A stretch of 64,000 nucleotides of DNA from Geobacteraceae bacterium (GCA_025355965.1 JANXYR010000062.1:1-64000), one strand, 5' to 3'. Positions 16,108 to 25,235 are shown, counted from the first letter of the stretch. Numbers and translations: made by a program. The notes: generated by a model from the sequence alone, not told the origin.

Positions 16108-17416
16108 GGAAAGCCTTCCCCATCCGGTCACGCAGCGGTCCGATGAAATAATCCATAGCAGTGCGCGGTTTGGTGGCGATAGAAACCTGCGCCTGCATCC
16201 CCGGAACCAGCAGCAAACCACCCAAAGCTTTGACCGCCGCCGGGTCAAGTTCAAGATAGGCGGCGTAATATGGTATTTCACCCTGTACGGTCCGTGTAGT
16301 CAGGCGGTCGTCGGAAATATAGGTAACAGTGGCCTTTACTGACGGCACTTCGCTGCTTTTGAAAGCGGTCAGGGTTACTTCGGCTTCCTGCCCAAGCTTT
16401 ACATCGCTGATGTCGTTGACTCCGATCTTCCCTTCGATGATCAGATGGTCTGTCTGCGGTGCAATCTCCATGAGCGGTTCCCGCGGGATAACCACCCCAC
16501 CAACCGTGGCGACTTTCAGGCCGACTACCTTGCCGGACACCGGTGCACGAATGATCTGACGCGCCATCTGGGAGCGTGACGGGCGCACGCGATCTTCCAG
16601 CTCAAGCCGCCTCATCGAAGATTGCTTGATTTCGTTGGCTGCCTGCTGGATCCGTTCAGCTTTCGCCGCCAGTATCCGTTGATCCAGCTCAGCCAGGCGC
16701 TGCTCGTTGGCGGCAATATTGGCTGTGATCTGCTCCAGCTCGCCGTTTTTTTCTGCCAGCTGCTGTTCCAACTGCAACACTATTGTTTTGGTAACAAAGC
16801 CGCGTTTCAACAGCAACTGGTTTGCTTCCAACTGCTCTTTAAGCGAGGCGGTCTCTTTTTTCTTGGATGCCTGTTGTTTCTGCGAGCCTTTGATCATCTC
16901 CCTGGTCTGCTCATTCTGGCTCTTCAGCACTTCGATCTGCTTCAGGTAAGCTTCCAGTTTAGCGTTAAACAGCCTGGTTTCAGTCTTGACTGTCTGTGCC
17001 GGAATCCCTTTTGGGAAGTGCACTGCGGGAAGATCGTTCTTTTCCGCCTCCAGGCGGATTAAGGTGGCAGTTTCGCCGGCGGCCTGCCCTTCAAACATAT
17101 CGACGACCGGCTTAACTTGGTCATCCTCCAGTACGATCAGCGCTTGACCTGCCTTGACGGTTTCACCATCTTTGACCAGGATCTGCTTGATTATCCCCCC
17201 CTCCTGATGCTGCACGGCTTGGCGCTTGTTCTGAAAAACAACTTCGCCCTGGGCATGCACTGCGGCATTGAGCGGAGCCAGAAACCCCCAGATGGCAATG
17301 CCGCCAAAGAAGATTGCCAGTATTGCTACTCCGGCCATGATGATCGGGGTGGGGGAATAACGGGTGTCTCGCTTGGGAGCTGCCAGTGCCAAGACACTTT
17401 GTTTTATCTTAGCCAC
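16097..17416 (-). CDS. HlyD-family membrane fusion protein of type I secretion
   Basis: A GTG at 17416 is preceded by GGAGGT at ideal spacing and is my choice of start (439 residues), overlapping the ABC gene's end by eight bases. A cytoplasmic stub is followed by one transmembrane segment (about residues 25-46), a biotinyl-lipoyl-like part (GGIIKQILVKDGETVKAGQALIVL), a long coiled coil (about 130-270) and the second lipoyl and beta-barrel parts (IRAPVSGKVVGLKVATVGGVV). This is the PrtE/HlyD layout, bridging the inner-membrane transporter to TolC. The cargo is presumably the exoprotein at 523-3897. Confidence 0.9.
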   Translation of the reverse strand: MAKIKQSVLALAAPKRDTRYSPTPIIMAGVAILAIFFGGIAIWGFLAPLNAAVHAQGEVVFQNKRQAVQHQEGGIIKQILVKDGETVKAGQALIVLEDDQVKPVVDMFEGQAAGETATLIRLEAEKNDLPAVHFPKGIPAQTVKTETRLFNAKLEAYLKQIEVLKSQNEQTREMIKGSQKQQASKKKETASLKEQLEANQLLLKRGFVTKTIVLQLEQQLAEKNGELEQITANIAANEQRLAELDQRILAAKAERIQQAANEIKQSSMRRLELEDRVRPSRSQMARQIIRAPVSGKVVGLKVATVGGVVIPREPLMEIAPQTDHLIIEGKIGVNDISDVKLGQEAEVTLTAFKSSEVPSVKATVTYISDDRLTTRTVQGEIPYYAAYLELDPAAVKALGGLLLVPGMQAQVSIATKPRTAMDYFIGPLRDRMGKAFHAK

Positions 17417-19199
17417 GAGACACCTCCGCGCCGGTTTCGGCATTCTGCTTTTCAACAGCCTCTTCCGGCTGGTCAGACAGCGCGGATTGTTGATGCTGTT
17501 GTGCCACTGCCTGTTGCTCTTGCAGCAGTTTTTGCTGCTCTTGCTGCTGTTGCAACAGATGCTGCAGCACCCCCTCCCTCGGTCCGAATACCGCTAGTGC
17601 ACCGTCATGCATTACCAGCAGTTTGTCTACGTTGGCAAGGAGACTGACCTTGTGGGTAATGATGGCTACTGTTGTGCCGAGTTGCTTGAGATAGGCCATT
17701 GCCTGCAGCAGGGCACGCTCCCCTTCTTCGTCCAGGCTGGCGTTCGGCTCGTCCAGCACAACCAACTTGGGATCGCCGTACAGCGCGCGAGCCAGGCCGA
17801 TCCGCTGGCGCTGCCCGCCGGAAAGCACCGCGCCGTTATCTCCAATATAGGTGTCATATCCATTCGGCATGTTGAGAATCATACTGTGCAGGCCGGCCAG
17901 CTGGGCCGCGCGGATGACTTTCTCGGAATCCGGCTCGTCAAGACGGGCGATATTGTCAGCGATGCTGCCGGCAAAAAGCTCGATATCCTGCGGCAAATAG
18001 CCGATGTAGGGGCCAAGACGTTCCGACGGCCAGGAAGCCATGTCGGCGCCATCCAGACGGATTGTGCCCTGCAGCGGTTTCCATACTCCGACCAGCAGAC
18101 GGGCAAGGGTCGATTTTCCGGCGGCGCTTGGGCCGATTATCCCGAGGGATTCGCCGGCAGGAACAGCAAAGGAGATGTCTTTCAGTATTATTTTATTGGT
18201 TGCACGTATGCCGAAGGTAACTTTCTCCAACGCAATCTGTCCGCTGGGGGGAGGTAGCTCCATCGGCTCGATCTCAAGATGCTGGACTTTCAAAAAAGCG
18301 TCCAGACGGGCATAGGCGATACGCGCCTCCAGAAACCCTTTCCAGCCGGCAATCAGCAGCTCGATCGGGCCGAGCGCCTTGCCGAGCACGATGGTGCCCG
18401 CAATCATCATGCCGGGGGTAAAGGTCGGTTCCTTCAGGACGATGTAGGCACCAACCCCCAGACCGAGCGACTGGATCGACTGACGGACAAATTTGGTTAC
18501 TCCGGAAATGTTGCCGCCACGTTCGCTGGCTTTGGATTGCAGCGCCAGGACCCGGTCATTCAATCCGGCCCAACGTGCAGCAACACCTTTCAGCATTCCC
18601 ATGGCGTTGACGACTTCGGCGTTGCGCAGGGCAACCTCGACGTGGCGGCCCGCCGCACGTCCGGCAGCGTTGGCGTCTTCCAGAGGCTTGCGGGTCAGGA
18701 TTTCGTTGAGTATCGTAAGCCCGACCATCAGTACCGCACCTACTAGTGCCACCAAAAACAGGTAAAAATGCATATACCAGAGGATGATCATGGCAATCGG
18801 CATCCAGGGGGCGTCAAACAGTGCCATGATACCGGTGCCGGTCAGGAATGTTTTGATGGCGTTCAAGTCTCTCAGGCCGGATGAGTATTGATTCCCTTCG
18901 GGGGAGGTTGCCCCTTCGGCCATTTTTTTGAGAAGATAAGGTGCGAGCTGGGCATCTATGGCGTTATTGGCGCGCACCAGAAGGCGGGAACGGACCAACT
19001 CCATTGCACCCATTACGACCAGAGCGGCAAGAAGCAGCAGGGAGATAAACCATAGCGTTTCTTCACTGCGACTGCCAAGTACCCGATCATAGACCTGCAG
19101 CATATAGAGTGAAGGGGTCAACAGCAGCATGTTCATAAAAAAGCTGAATACACCTGCGGCGACGAAGAAGGGGAGAAACTTGCGGAGAAAAGAGCGCAT
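17409..19199 (-). CDS. Type I secretion ABC transporter/permease (PrtD-like)
   Basis: The 596-residue product has a six-helix membrane domain (about residues 10-300) without an N-terminal C39-like domain, then an ATPase domain with Walker A GPSAAGKST near residue 360, signature LSGGQRQRIGLARAL near 458 and Walker B LVVLDEPNASLD near 480. This is the PrtD/RsaD type, which exports RTX and S-layer proteins with uncleaved C-terminal signals. The C-terminus is an unusual Gln-rich stretch (QQQQEQQKLLQEQQAVAQQ, about 550-570). It heads the ABC-hlyD-tolC operon; all three genes overlap. A strong promoter lies at 19248-19276. Confidence 0.92.
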   Translation of the reverse strand: MRSFLRKFLPFFVAAGVFSFFMNMLLLTPSLYMLQVYDRVLGSRSEETLWFISLLLLAALVVMGAMELVRSRLLVRANNAIDAQLAPYLLKKMAEGATSPEGNQYSSGLRDLNAIKTFLTGTGIMALFDAPWMPIAMIILWYMHFYLFLVALVGAVLMVGLTILNEILTRKPLEDANAAGRAAGRHVEVALRNAEVVNAMGMLKGVAARWAGLNDRVLALQSKASERGGNISGVTKFVRQSIQSLGLGVGAYIVLKEPTFTPGMMIAGTIVLGKALGPIELLIAGWKGFLEARIAYARLDAFLKVQHLEIEPMELPPPSGQIALEKVTFGIRATNKIILKDISFAVPAGESLGIIGPSAAGKSTLARLLVGVWKPLQGTIRLDGADMASWPSERLGPYIGYLPQDIELFAGSIADNIARLDEPDSEKVIRAAQLAGLHSMILNMPNGYDTYIGDNGAVLSGGQRQRIGLARALYGDPKLVVLDEPNASLDEEGERALLQAMAYLKQLGTTVAIITHKVSLLANVDKLLVMHDGALAVFGPREGVLQHLLQQQQEQQKLLQEQQAVAQQHQQSALSDQPEEAVEKQNAETGAEVSRG

Positions 19200-19247
19200 T
19201 GGAAGACCGTTAAATACCTTTCGAATTGTTTGAACTATCAGTTTTCA

Positions 19248-19276
19248 AAAATATGTACTCACGGTGCTATTGTCAA
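19248..19276 (-). promoter_or_regulatory. Promoter of the type I secretion operon
   Basis: Read leftward, TTGACA (19276-19271), 17 bases, then TATTTT (19253-19248). It lies about 50 bases upstream of the ABC transporter ATG. The -35 box is perfect, as in the promoter of the exoprotein operon. Confidence 0.6.
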
Positions 19277-19339
19277 GGGGAGTGAAAAAGAAGCAAAATG
19301 GACATGGTACCCGTCAAGGAGAATGAGAGTGTGCTCGAC

Positions 19340-19762
19340 TTAGATTGAAGCATCAGTGATCGGTGCCAGCAGGAAGTCTGTAATAAACCGGTACTGCTCG
19401 TTCTTTACCAGCCCTAGCACCCGCAGCATGTCAATATTCATGTAGTCATGGACAATCCGGTTACGCAGACCAATGGCCGCATTCCAGGCGGTCAGGTCGC
19501 CGGTTTTTACGACACCAAGTTCTACCAGCCCAAGGAAGCTATCATAGGCCGACAACGGTACCTGCTTCCCTGCTGCCTTGTGCAGCTGTTTTGCCTTACC
19601 AACGGCATTTTCGACCAACACCTGAATTGCGTGTAGGACACCATTTTGCTCAAGCCGGGACAACGTATCCCCAGTGAGAAGGATAGTACGGGCCTCGTCC
19701 AGTAGAGCAGTCTGCTCTTGGGCGATGAGGGCGGTTTCCGACTGGTAGAGATCAAGCCGCAT
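19340..19762 (-). CDS. hepT: HepT-family HEPN toxin
   Basis: From ATG 19762 the product has 140 residues. It is all-helical and contains the HEPN ribonuclease motif R-N-R-I-V-H-D-Y near residue 102 (family pattern RX4-6H with the following Y that is the target of AMP modification in HepT). The ATG lies within the end of the mntA gene (overlap ATGCGGCTTGA), the usual arrangement of this pair. HepT toxins cut tRNA or mRNA and are silenced by MntA, which adds AMP units to the tyrosine. An in-frame ATG at 19789 would add nine residues but deepen the overlap. Confidence 0.85.
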   Translation of the reverse strand: MRLDLYQSETALIAQEQTALLDEARTILLTGDTLSRLEQNGVLHAIQVLVENAVGKAKQLHKAAGKQVPLSAYDSFLGLVELGVVKTGDLTAWNAAIGLRNRIVHDYMNIDMLRVLGLVKNEQYRFITDFLLAPITDASI

Positions 19763-20132
19763 AGGTCTTCTCCCAATATTGTTCTTCAAGCTCCCGCCAG
19801 GTTCGTAGCAAAAACCGGTGCCACGCCAGGTTGTCGCCCCCCTTGAGCGGGATTCCCTCTTCTGCCACTACCGCTCGCATTGTAAGACGGGCTGTCGGGA
19901 GATCAATCAGGTCAACTGACTGCTCTGAGACACCAAGTTTTTCTGCCAGAAATCTACGGAGCTGTTCGGTGGCGGCGAGTTGCTGGACAAAATCTTTCCC
20001 ACGGATCCATTGGATTGCTATGTCCCAATCGCTGTCCTGGCGAGCTGTGCCGATTGCCCGGCTGCCGATTAGAATCGCCAGTTCAAGCTCGGCGATGTTG
20101 TTTAGCATGTCAGATAACTGAGTTGTTATCAC
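19752..20132 (-). CDS. mntA: MntA-family nucleotidyltransferase antitoxin
   Basis: The 126-residue protein starts with GTG and carries the minimal nucleotidyltransferase motif GSRAIGTARQDSDWDIAIQW (pattern GSxAxGxAxxxSDxD) at about residues 23-42; the two aspartates bind metal. In characterised pairs the enzyme adds AMP to the HepT toxin's tyrosine and inactivates it. It follows gmd after six bases on the same strand, so it is probably transcribed with gmd, and it overlaps hepT by 11 bases. No separate promoter is evident. Confidence 0.85.
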   Translation of the reverse strand: MITTQLSDMLNNIAELELAILIGSRAIGTARQDSDWDIAIQWIRGKDFVQQLAATEQLRRFLAEKLGVSEQSVDLIDLPTARLTMRAVVAEEGIPLKGGDNLAWHRFLLRTWRELEEQYWEKTYAA

Positions 20133-20138
20133 TTCGTA

Positions 20139-21188
20139 TTACCCATCCGCCCGCTTCTCCCGCTCGGCAAGCATTAAGTCGGCATCGGTCATCATATTGA
20201 CCAACTCCTCAAAACTGGTCCTTAGCTCCCACCCCAATTGAGTTTTAGCCTTGGTTGGATCCCCGAGCAACAGATCAACTTCGGCCGGGCGGAAATATTT
20301 CGGATCGATCCGGATGACTGTCTTGCCGCTTGTTGTGTCGATCCCTGTTTCATCTACGCCGCTACCCTGCCATTCCAGCGGCATGCCGAGACAGGCAAAG
20401 ACTTTTTCGGCAAAGGTTCGCACCATGTAGGTTTCACCGGTTGCAATGACATAATCCTCAGCAACATCCTGCTGCAGCATCCGCCACATCGCTTCGACGT
20501 AATCACCGGCAAAGCCCCAGTCGCGCTTGGCATCGATATTGCCAAGATAGAGGCATTCCTGCATCCCCAGCTTGATACGGGCGGCGGCACGGGTGATTTT
20601 GCGGGTAACGAAGGTTTCACCACGACGTGGAGATTCGTGGTTGAAAAGGATGCCGTTGGAAGCGTGCATGCCGTAGCTTTCACGGTAGTTCATGGTTATG
20701 TAAAAGGCGTATGCTTTGGCACAGGCGTAGGGAGAGCGAGGGTAGAACGGTGTGGTTTCCTTCTGCGGTGTTTCTACTACCTTGCCGTACAGTTCTGACG
20801 ATGAAGCCTGGTAGAAACGGGTGTTCAGGCCGGTTTCACGGATCCCTTCCAGGATGCGTACCGCACCCAAACCGTCTACTTCACCGGTGTATTCCGGAAT
20901 GTCGAAGGAAACACGGACATGGCTCTGGGCACCCAGATTGTAAATTTCGTCCGGCTGGATATTGCGCAGCAGCATGTTGATGGAACTGGCATCGTTCAAA
21001 TCACCGTAATGCAGGAACATGCGCACATCTTTTTCATGCGGATCGCGGTAAAGGTGATCGATGCGGCTGGTATTGAAAGAGGAGGATCTGCGAATCATGC
21101 CGTGAACTTCATAACCTTTGGAAAGGAGCAGTTCTGCCAGATATGAGCCATCCTGGCCGGTGATGCCGGTGATAAGAGCTTTTTTCAT
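20139..21188 (-). CDS. gmd: GDP-mannose 4,6-dehydratase
   Basis: The 349-residue protein is a full-length short-chain-dehydrogenase-type sugar dehydratase: NAD(P) motif [15 protein letters not shown] from residue 7, then [15 protein letters not shown], the catalytic SSELYG segment and SPYACAKAY with the YxxxK pair near residue 157. It converts GDP-mannose to GDP-4-keto-6-deoxymannose, the precursor of GDP-fucose, GDP-rhamnose, GDP-perosamine and similar sugars. No reductase or aminotransferase partner is visible beside it, so the final sugar is unknown. It lies 24 bases after the phosphate-transporter gene and AGAGGA precedes the ATG. Confidence 0.95.
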   Translation of the reverse strand: MKKALITGITGQDGSYLAELLLSKGYEVHGMIRRSSSFNTSRIDHLYRDPHEKDVRMFLHYGDLNDASSINMLLRNIQPDEIYNLGAQSHVRVSFDIPEYTGEVDGLGAVRILEGIRETGLNTRFYQASSSELYGKVVETPQKETTPFYPRSPYACAKAYAFYITMNYRESYGMHASNGILFNHESPRRGETFVTRKITRAAARIKLGMQECLYLGNIDAKRDWGFAGDYVEAMWRMLQQDVAEDYVIATGETYMVRTFAEKVFACLGMPLEWQGSGVDETGIDTTSGKTVIRIDPKYFRPAEVDLLLGDPTKAKTQLGWELRTSFEELVNMMTDADLMLAEREKRADG

Positions 21189-21212
21189 ATGCTATTTCCT
21201 CTGGAATAAGTT

Positions 21213-22214
21213 TTATTTCCCCAAAAGCGGGCTCATGACCTGATAGGTCAGATAGGCGACCAGCGCAGCGGCCGGGATGGTCAGAACCCAGGCAGTCACG
21301 ATCCGTTTTGCAACATTCCAGTTCACCGCGTTAAGACTCTTGGAAAGCCCGACACCCAGAATTGATGAGGTGACTACATGGGTTGTACTGGTCGGAAGTC
21401 CCAGCATGGAGGCCCCCAGAATTACACAGGTTGATGCTGAATCTACGGAAAATCCGGTCATCGGCTGTAATTTCACGAAATCCCGGCCAACGGTCTTGAT
21501 GATGCGCCAACCACCGGCGGCGGTGCCAAGAGCCATAGCCAGAGCGCAGGTAAATTTGACCCACGTCGGCACCTCGAAGGTCGGTATCGCACCATAGCTG
21601 AGCAGGGCCATAGTGATGACACCCATTGACTTCTGTGCATCGGCGGTTCCGTGCGAGAAAGCCATTGAAGCAGCCGACAGGATCTGCATTCTGCGGAAGC
21701 CGCGGTTCACTCCGCCCGGAGAGCGAAATTGCAGGACGCGCGAAAATATCACGACAAAGATAAACCCGGCAATGACTCCAAGGATCGGAGAGAGAATCAA
21801 CGCCATAATGATTTTTTTAAGGCCTTCCCACTGCAGCGCCGAAGGCCCGACATGGGCAATTACCGCCCCGATAAGGCCTCCTACGATCGCGTGCGATGAT
21901 GATGATGGAAGCCCAAAATACCAAGTCATGACATTCCAGACTATGGCGCCGATGACACCGGCCAGCACCACCATCTGGGTTAGTTTATCAGCACTGATGA
22001 TACCGGTACCGATAGTCTTTGCCACCTTGGTGAACGCCATAGCCCCCAGAAAGTTGAGGCTTGCAGCCATAATGATGGCGGCCTTGACAGAAAGCGCACG
22101 TGTGGAAACACTGGTAGCAATAGCATTGGCCGTATCATGGAAACCATTGATATAATCAAAGAGAAGCGCCGCCAGGATCACCAGGCAGAGCATCACAAAA
22201 GCCGGATCAACCAT
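21213..22214 (-). CDS. pit: PiT-family inorganic phosphate transporter
   Basis: The 333-residue membrane protein has the duplicated PiT signature: DYINGFHDTANAIATSVSTRAL in the first half and STTHVVTSSILGVG in the second, with about ten transmembrane helices. PiT carriers import phosphate (often as a metal-phosphate complex) using the proton or sodium gradient. It overlaps the DUF47 gene by eight bases, the standard pairing of a PiT transporter with its regulator. No Pho-box-like repeats are visible upstream. Confidence 0.93.
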   Translation of the reverse strand: MVDPAFVMLCLVILAALLFDYINGFHDTANAIATSVSTRALSVKAAIIMAASLNFLGAMAFTKVAKTIGTGIISADKLTQMVVLAGVIGAIVWNVMTWYFGLPSSSSHAIVGGLIGAVIAHVGPSALQWEGLKKIIMALILSPILGVIAGFIFVVIFSRVLQFRSPGGVNRGFRRMQILSAASMAFSHGTADAQKSMGVITMALLSYGAIPTFEVPTWVKFTCALAMALGTAAGGWRIIKTVGRDFVKLQPMTGFSVDSASTCVILGASMLGLPTSTTHVVTSSILGVGLSKSLNAVNWNVAKRIVTAWVLTIPAAALVAYLTYQVMSPLLGK

Positions 22215-22827
22215 TCTTTACCACCACGCTTTCAAGAATATTGGAAACATCTTCGCACCTGTCTGTCGCCTTTTCGAGTGTCTCAAAGATTTCCTTCCAT
22301 TTGATCAATTGAATCGGATCTTTCTCTTCATCAAACAGTCGGCTGATAGCTTCACGCGAGACCCGATCTGCCTCATTTTCGAGAGAGTTGATCTCCACAC
22401 AAGCCTCAAAGATCTGTTCGGTGGCCTTTTTACCAAGCATGGCAACAGCTTTGTCTACCGCGTGGCAAGACTGCAGGATTATAAATCCAAGTGACTTGGC
22501 TTCGGGGGGTATAGCTTCGACATTGTACATGATGATCCGCTGGGCGGAAGCGTCAATCAGGTCAAGAATATCATCAAGCTTGGAAGCCAACGCATAGATG
22601 TCTTCACGATCAAGCGGAGTTATAAATGTTTTGTTAAGGGTCTGGATGATCTCGTGAGTGAGGGAATCCCCTTTGTGTTCAATATCCTTGATACGTCTCT
22701 GACTTTCGATTGGATTTTCAAAGCTATCGAGCATCTCCTTCAGCAGCTTGGCCCCGACGATGATATTTTCCGTCATATCCTTAAAAAGCTTAAAGAATTT
22801 CTCTTCCTTGGGTATTAATCCGAACAT
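22207..22827 (-). CDS. DUF47 family (PhoU-like) regulator of the phosphate transporter
   Basis: The 206-residue protein is predicted to be all-helical and matches the DUF47/PhoU-like family: IEHKGDSLTHEIIQTLNKTFITPLDREDIYALASKLDDILDLID is the family core, with acidic metal-binding-type residues, and a second three-helix repeat follows. Such proteins are encoded next to PiT transporters and are thought to modulate them. GGAGG precedes the ATG. It is the first gene of the leftward run DUF47-pit-gmd-mntA-hepT. Confidence 0.9.
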   Translation of the reverse strand: MFGLIPKEEKFFKLFKDMTENIIVGAKLLKEMLDSFENPIESQRRIKDIEHKGDSLTHEIIQTLNKTFITPLDREDIYALASKLDDILDLIDASAQRIIMYNVEAIPPEAKSLGFIILQSCHAVDKAVAMLGKKATEQIFEACVEINSLENEADRVSREAISRLFDEEKDPIQLIKWKEIFETLEKATDRCEDVSNILESVVVKNG

Positions 22828-23004
22828 GGCTACGCCTCCTTAATTTTCGTGCAGACTACGTTTAAAACCTGCCATTGATAGCATACTTTTAGCACCGTTT
22901 ATAGAGTAAATTTGATCTTTTATACCCTCAACCAAGCAACATGGATTGCCTTTGTTAACCGGTTGCAGTATCCTTCGGGCCTATCTACCCAAAGGAGTAT
23001 TAGC

Positions 23005-23826
23005 ATGAATTTGTTACACGCCGCCGTTCTCGGCGCTCTGCAAGGTTTTGCCGAAGTGCTTCCTATAAGCAGTTCGGCCCACCTTATTCTGGTACCCTGG
23101 CTACTTAATTGGCCAGAATCCGGCCTGACTTTTGACGTCGCGCTGCATCTGGGGACATTTCTCGCACTGTCACTCTATTTCTGGAGAGATATCATCGAAA
23201 TGACCGTCTCTTTCTTTGATGCCTTGGCCTCCCGCAGAGTAAACACTCCCGCTCGAAGATTGCCGTTTCTGATTATTGCCGCCACTGTTCCGGCTGCCGT
23301 TGTCGGCAAACTGTTCGAACATCAGGTCGAGGCGGTCTTTCGCTCTAATCCGCTGCTGATCGCCTCATTTCTAGTCGGGTTCGGACTACTCCTTGGTGCG
23401 GTCGACCTCTTTGGGCGCAAACGACTGATATTAGATGAGATAACGCCGACGAGTGCGCTAACGATCGGCCTGATGCAATGCCTGGCGCTCATCCCGGGTG
23501 TTTCCCGCTCCGGTATTACGATCACCGCCGGTCTGATGCTCGGCTTCACCCGTGAGAGCGCTGCACGCTTTTCGTTCCTGATGTCACTGCCTATTGTGGC
23601 AGGGGCCGCGCTGCTTAAAACTGTGCATCTGTTCAAACATGGCATTCCTGTTGGCGAAGGTTTGCCGATGCTAGTCGGGATCATATTCTCGGCGGTTACC
23701 GGTTATGCCAGTGTTGCCTTTTTGCTCCGTTTTGTACAAAAAAGGAGCCTTTCACCGTTTGTCTGGTACCGGGTGGTTGTAGGGGTCGCTTTAATGATCG
23801 CCATTCTTTCCGGCTTCAAAGCGTAG
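23005..23826 (+). CDS. uppP: Undecaprenyl-diphosphatase
   Basis: From ATG 23005 (AAAGGAGT just upstream) the protein has 273 residues, the normal length. It has about eight transmembrane helices and both signature loops: LQGFAEVLPISSSAHLIL near the start and PGVSRSGITITAGLMLGF in the second half, carrying the catalytic Ser/Arg/Glu residues. UppP (BacA) removes a phosphate from undecaprenyl diphosphate so the carrier can be reused for peptidoglycan, O-antigen and other lipid-linked glycans. It also confers bacitracin resistance when abundant. The radC gene follows after eight bases. Confidence 0.95.
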   Translation: MNLLHAAVLGALQGFAEVLPISSSAHLILVPWLLNWPESGLTFDVALHLGTFLALSLYFWRDIIEMTVSFFDALASRRVNTPARRLPFLIIAATVPAAVVGKLFEHQVEAVFRSNPLLIASFLVGFGLLLGAVDLFGRKRLILDEITPTSALTIGLMQCLALIPGVSRSGITITAGLMLGFTRESAARFSFLMSLPIVAGAALLKTVHLFKHGIPVGEGLPMLVGIIFSAVTGYASVAFLLRFVQKRSLSPFVWYRVVVGVALMIAILSGFKA

Positions 23827-23834
23827 GGGGATTT

Positions 23835-24524
23835 ATGCAGGGTGGCATCAAGGAGTGGCCCGAGGATGAGCGCCCGAGAGAAAAAATGCTCAAGCAGGGT
23901 GCTGCGACACTTTCTGAGGCAGAGTTGCTGGCTTTGATTATCAGAACAGGTGACCCCAGCTCCAAACAGAGTGCTATAGATTTGGGACGGGGCTTGATCA
24001 AGCATTTCAGCGGCAATCTTCGCGAACTGGCTGGCGCTGACCTGAGTGAGCTCTGTGCCATAAAAGGGGTCGGCTTGGCCAAGGCAACCAGCATCAAGGC
24101 TGCCTTTACTCTGGCAGCACGCTTCCAGGCCCGCAAACTGGAGCGTCTCGACCGCTTCACTTCTCCGCAGCAGGTGTTTGACTATTTCCATCACGAGTTT
24201 CGCGACTGCCGTAAGGAATATTTTCTCGTGTTGCTGCTGGACGGCAAAAACCGCATAATCAGAAGGGTTCAGATCTCTGAGGGAAGTCTCAATCAGAGCA
24301 TTGTACATCCACGCGAGGTTTTCAGTCCGGCTGTGAAGGAATCGGCCGCAGCCATGATCCTTGTACACAATCACCCCACCGGAGACCCGGCCCCCAGTTC
24401 GGAAGATATCGCCGTCACGCGCCGCCTGAAGGAGGCTGGGGAGATCATGGGGATCAAGGTGCTCGATCACATCATTGTTGGCGATGGAGAGTATTTGAGT
24501 TTTGTGGAGCGGGGGCTGATTTAG
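23835..24524 (+). CDS. radC: RadC family JAB-domain protein
   Basis: The 229-residue protein matches RadC over its length: an N-terminal helix-hairpin-helix part (ELLALIIRTG, LCAIKGVGLAKATSIKAAF) and a C-terminal MPN/JAB domain with the zinc-binding HNHPTGDPAPSSEDIAVT and KVLDHIIVGDGEYLSF. GGGGGA precedes the ATG. RadC proteins are linked with DNA repair and transformation in older work, but their biochemical activity is not settled. It probably shares the uppP transcript and runs head-on into the AT-rich transferase pair. Confidence 0.93.
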   Translation: MQGGIKEWPEDERPREKMLKQGAATLSEAELLALIIRTGDPSSKQSAIDLGRGLIKHFSGNLRELAGADLSELCAIKGVGLAKATSIKAAFTLAARFQARKLERLDRFTSPQQVFDYFHHEFRDCRKEYFLVLLLDGKNRIIRRVQISEGSLNQSIVHPREVFSPAVKESAAAMILVHNHPTGDPAPSSEDIAVTRRLKEAGEIMGIKVLDHIIVGDGEYLSFVERGLI

Positions 24525-24530
24525 GTAATG

Positions 24531-25235
24531 TCAATAGGCCCAATAAACTTTCAGAATATCTGAAATGATTCGAAATGTTTCTTTAATAGTAATTTTACTG
24601 CCATCGACATCAATCCATTGCCGTACGGGATACTCAATTATTTGAGAATCATCAGAACGCAGCAATATTTCTACATCAAAGATCCAACGACTGACAAAAG
24701 GCGATGCAAAAACCTTTTCAGCCATCTTATAAGAAAACAACTTAGCGCCGCACTGGGAATCATAACTTTCAATTTTAAATATGATGCGCATCACTGTAGC
24801 AAAGGCTCTGCCAATGTAATGCCTAAGAAGCTTTCGCTTAATTTTAGCCCCCAAACGATAAACTCGAGAACCAAATATGGCTTCAATGTTTTGATTTTTG
24901 TAAATGGATAGATAAGTAATAAAATTTTCTATTTCAAATAAAGGCGTAGACAAATCGGCATCCCAAAATCCGATCCAATCCTCAGTACAAAGTTTTTTTG
25001 TTTTTAAAAGATGCTGCACCCCCAGACGAACCGCCTCGGCCTTGCCTTGATTTTTTTGCAGAATCAATCTTTCATAGCCGGTATCAGCACACAAATCGGT
25101 TAAAACTTGTGAAGTATTATCACTTGAACCATCATTGACAAATAAAAGCTGACATTGAGGATTTTTATACTTTTTAAACTCATTGACAGGCAATCTGTTC
25201 TCTTCGTTATAACAGGGAACAATTAAATATATCAT
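24531..25235 (-). CDS. GT2 glycosyltransferase (dolichyl-phosphate-glucose-synthase-like)
   Basis: The 234-residue protein starts MIYLIVPCYNEENRLP and contains VNDGSSDNT and FWDADLSTPL, the metal- and nucleotide-binding motifs of GT2 enzymes; QCGAKLF and RWIFDVEILLR are typical of the ALG5/DPG-synthase branch. It has no C-terminal membrane segments. It would charge a polyprenyl phosphate with a sugar. The gene is distinctly AT-rich compared with radC and hemG on either side and lies five bases after a membrane-protein gene of the same composition, suggesting the pair arrived together. Confidence 0.85.
   Translation of the reverse strand: MIYLIVPCYNEENRLPVNEFKKYKNPQCQLLFVNDGSSDNTSQVLTDLCADTGYERLILQKNQGKAEAVRLGVQHLLKTKKLCTEDWIGFWDADLSTPLFEIENFITYLSIYKNQNIEAIFGSRVYRLGAKIKRKLLRHYIGRAFATVMRIIFKIESYDSQCGAKLFSYKMAEKVFASPFVSRWIFDVEILLRSDDSQIIEYPVRQWIDVDGSKITIKETFRIISDILKVYWAY

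Noticed and set aside
16108-16281. N-terminal extension of tolC to 16281
   Set aside because: It lies inside hlyD, has no signal peptide at its start and would bury a good one at residue 59.
22912-23004. Upstream extension of uppP
   Set aside because: It adds 31 unrelated residues; ATG 23005 has AAAGGAGT and gives the normal length.
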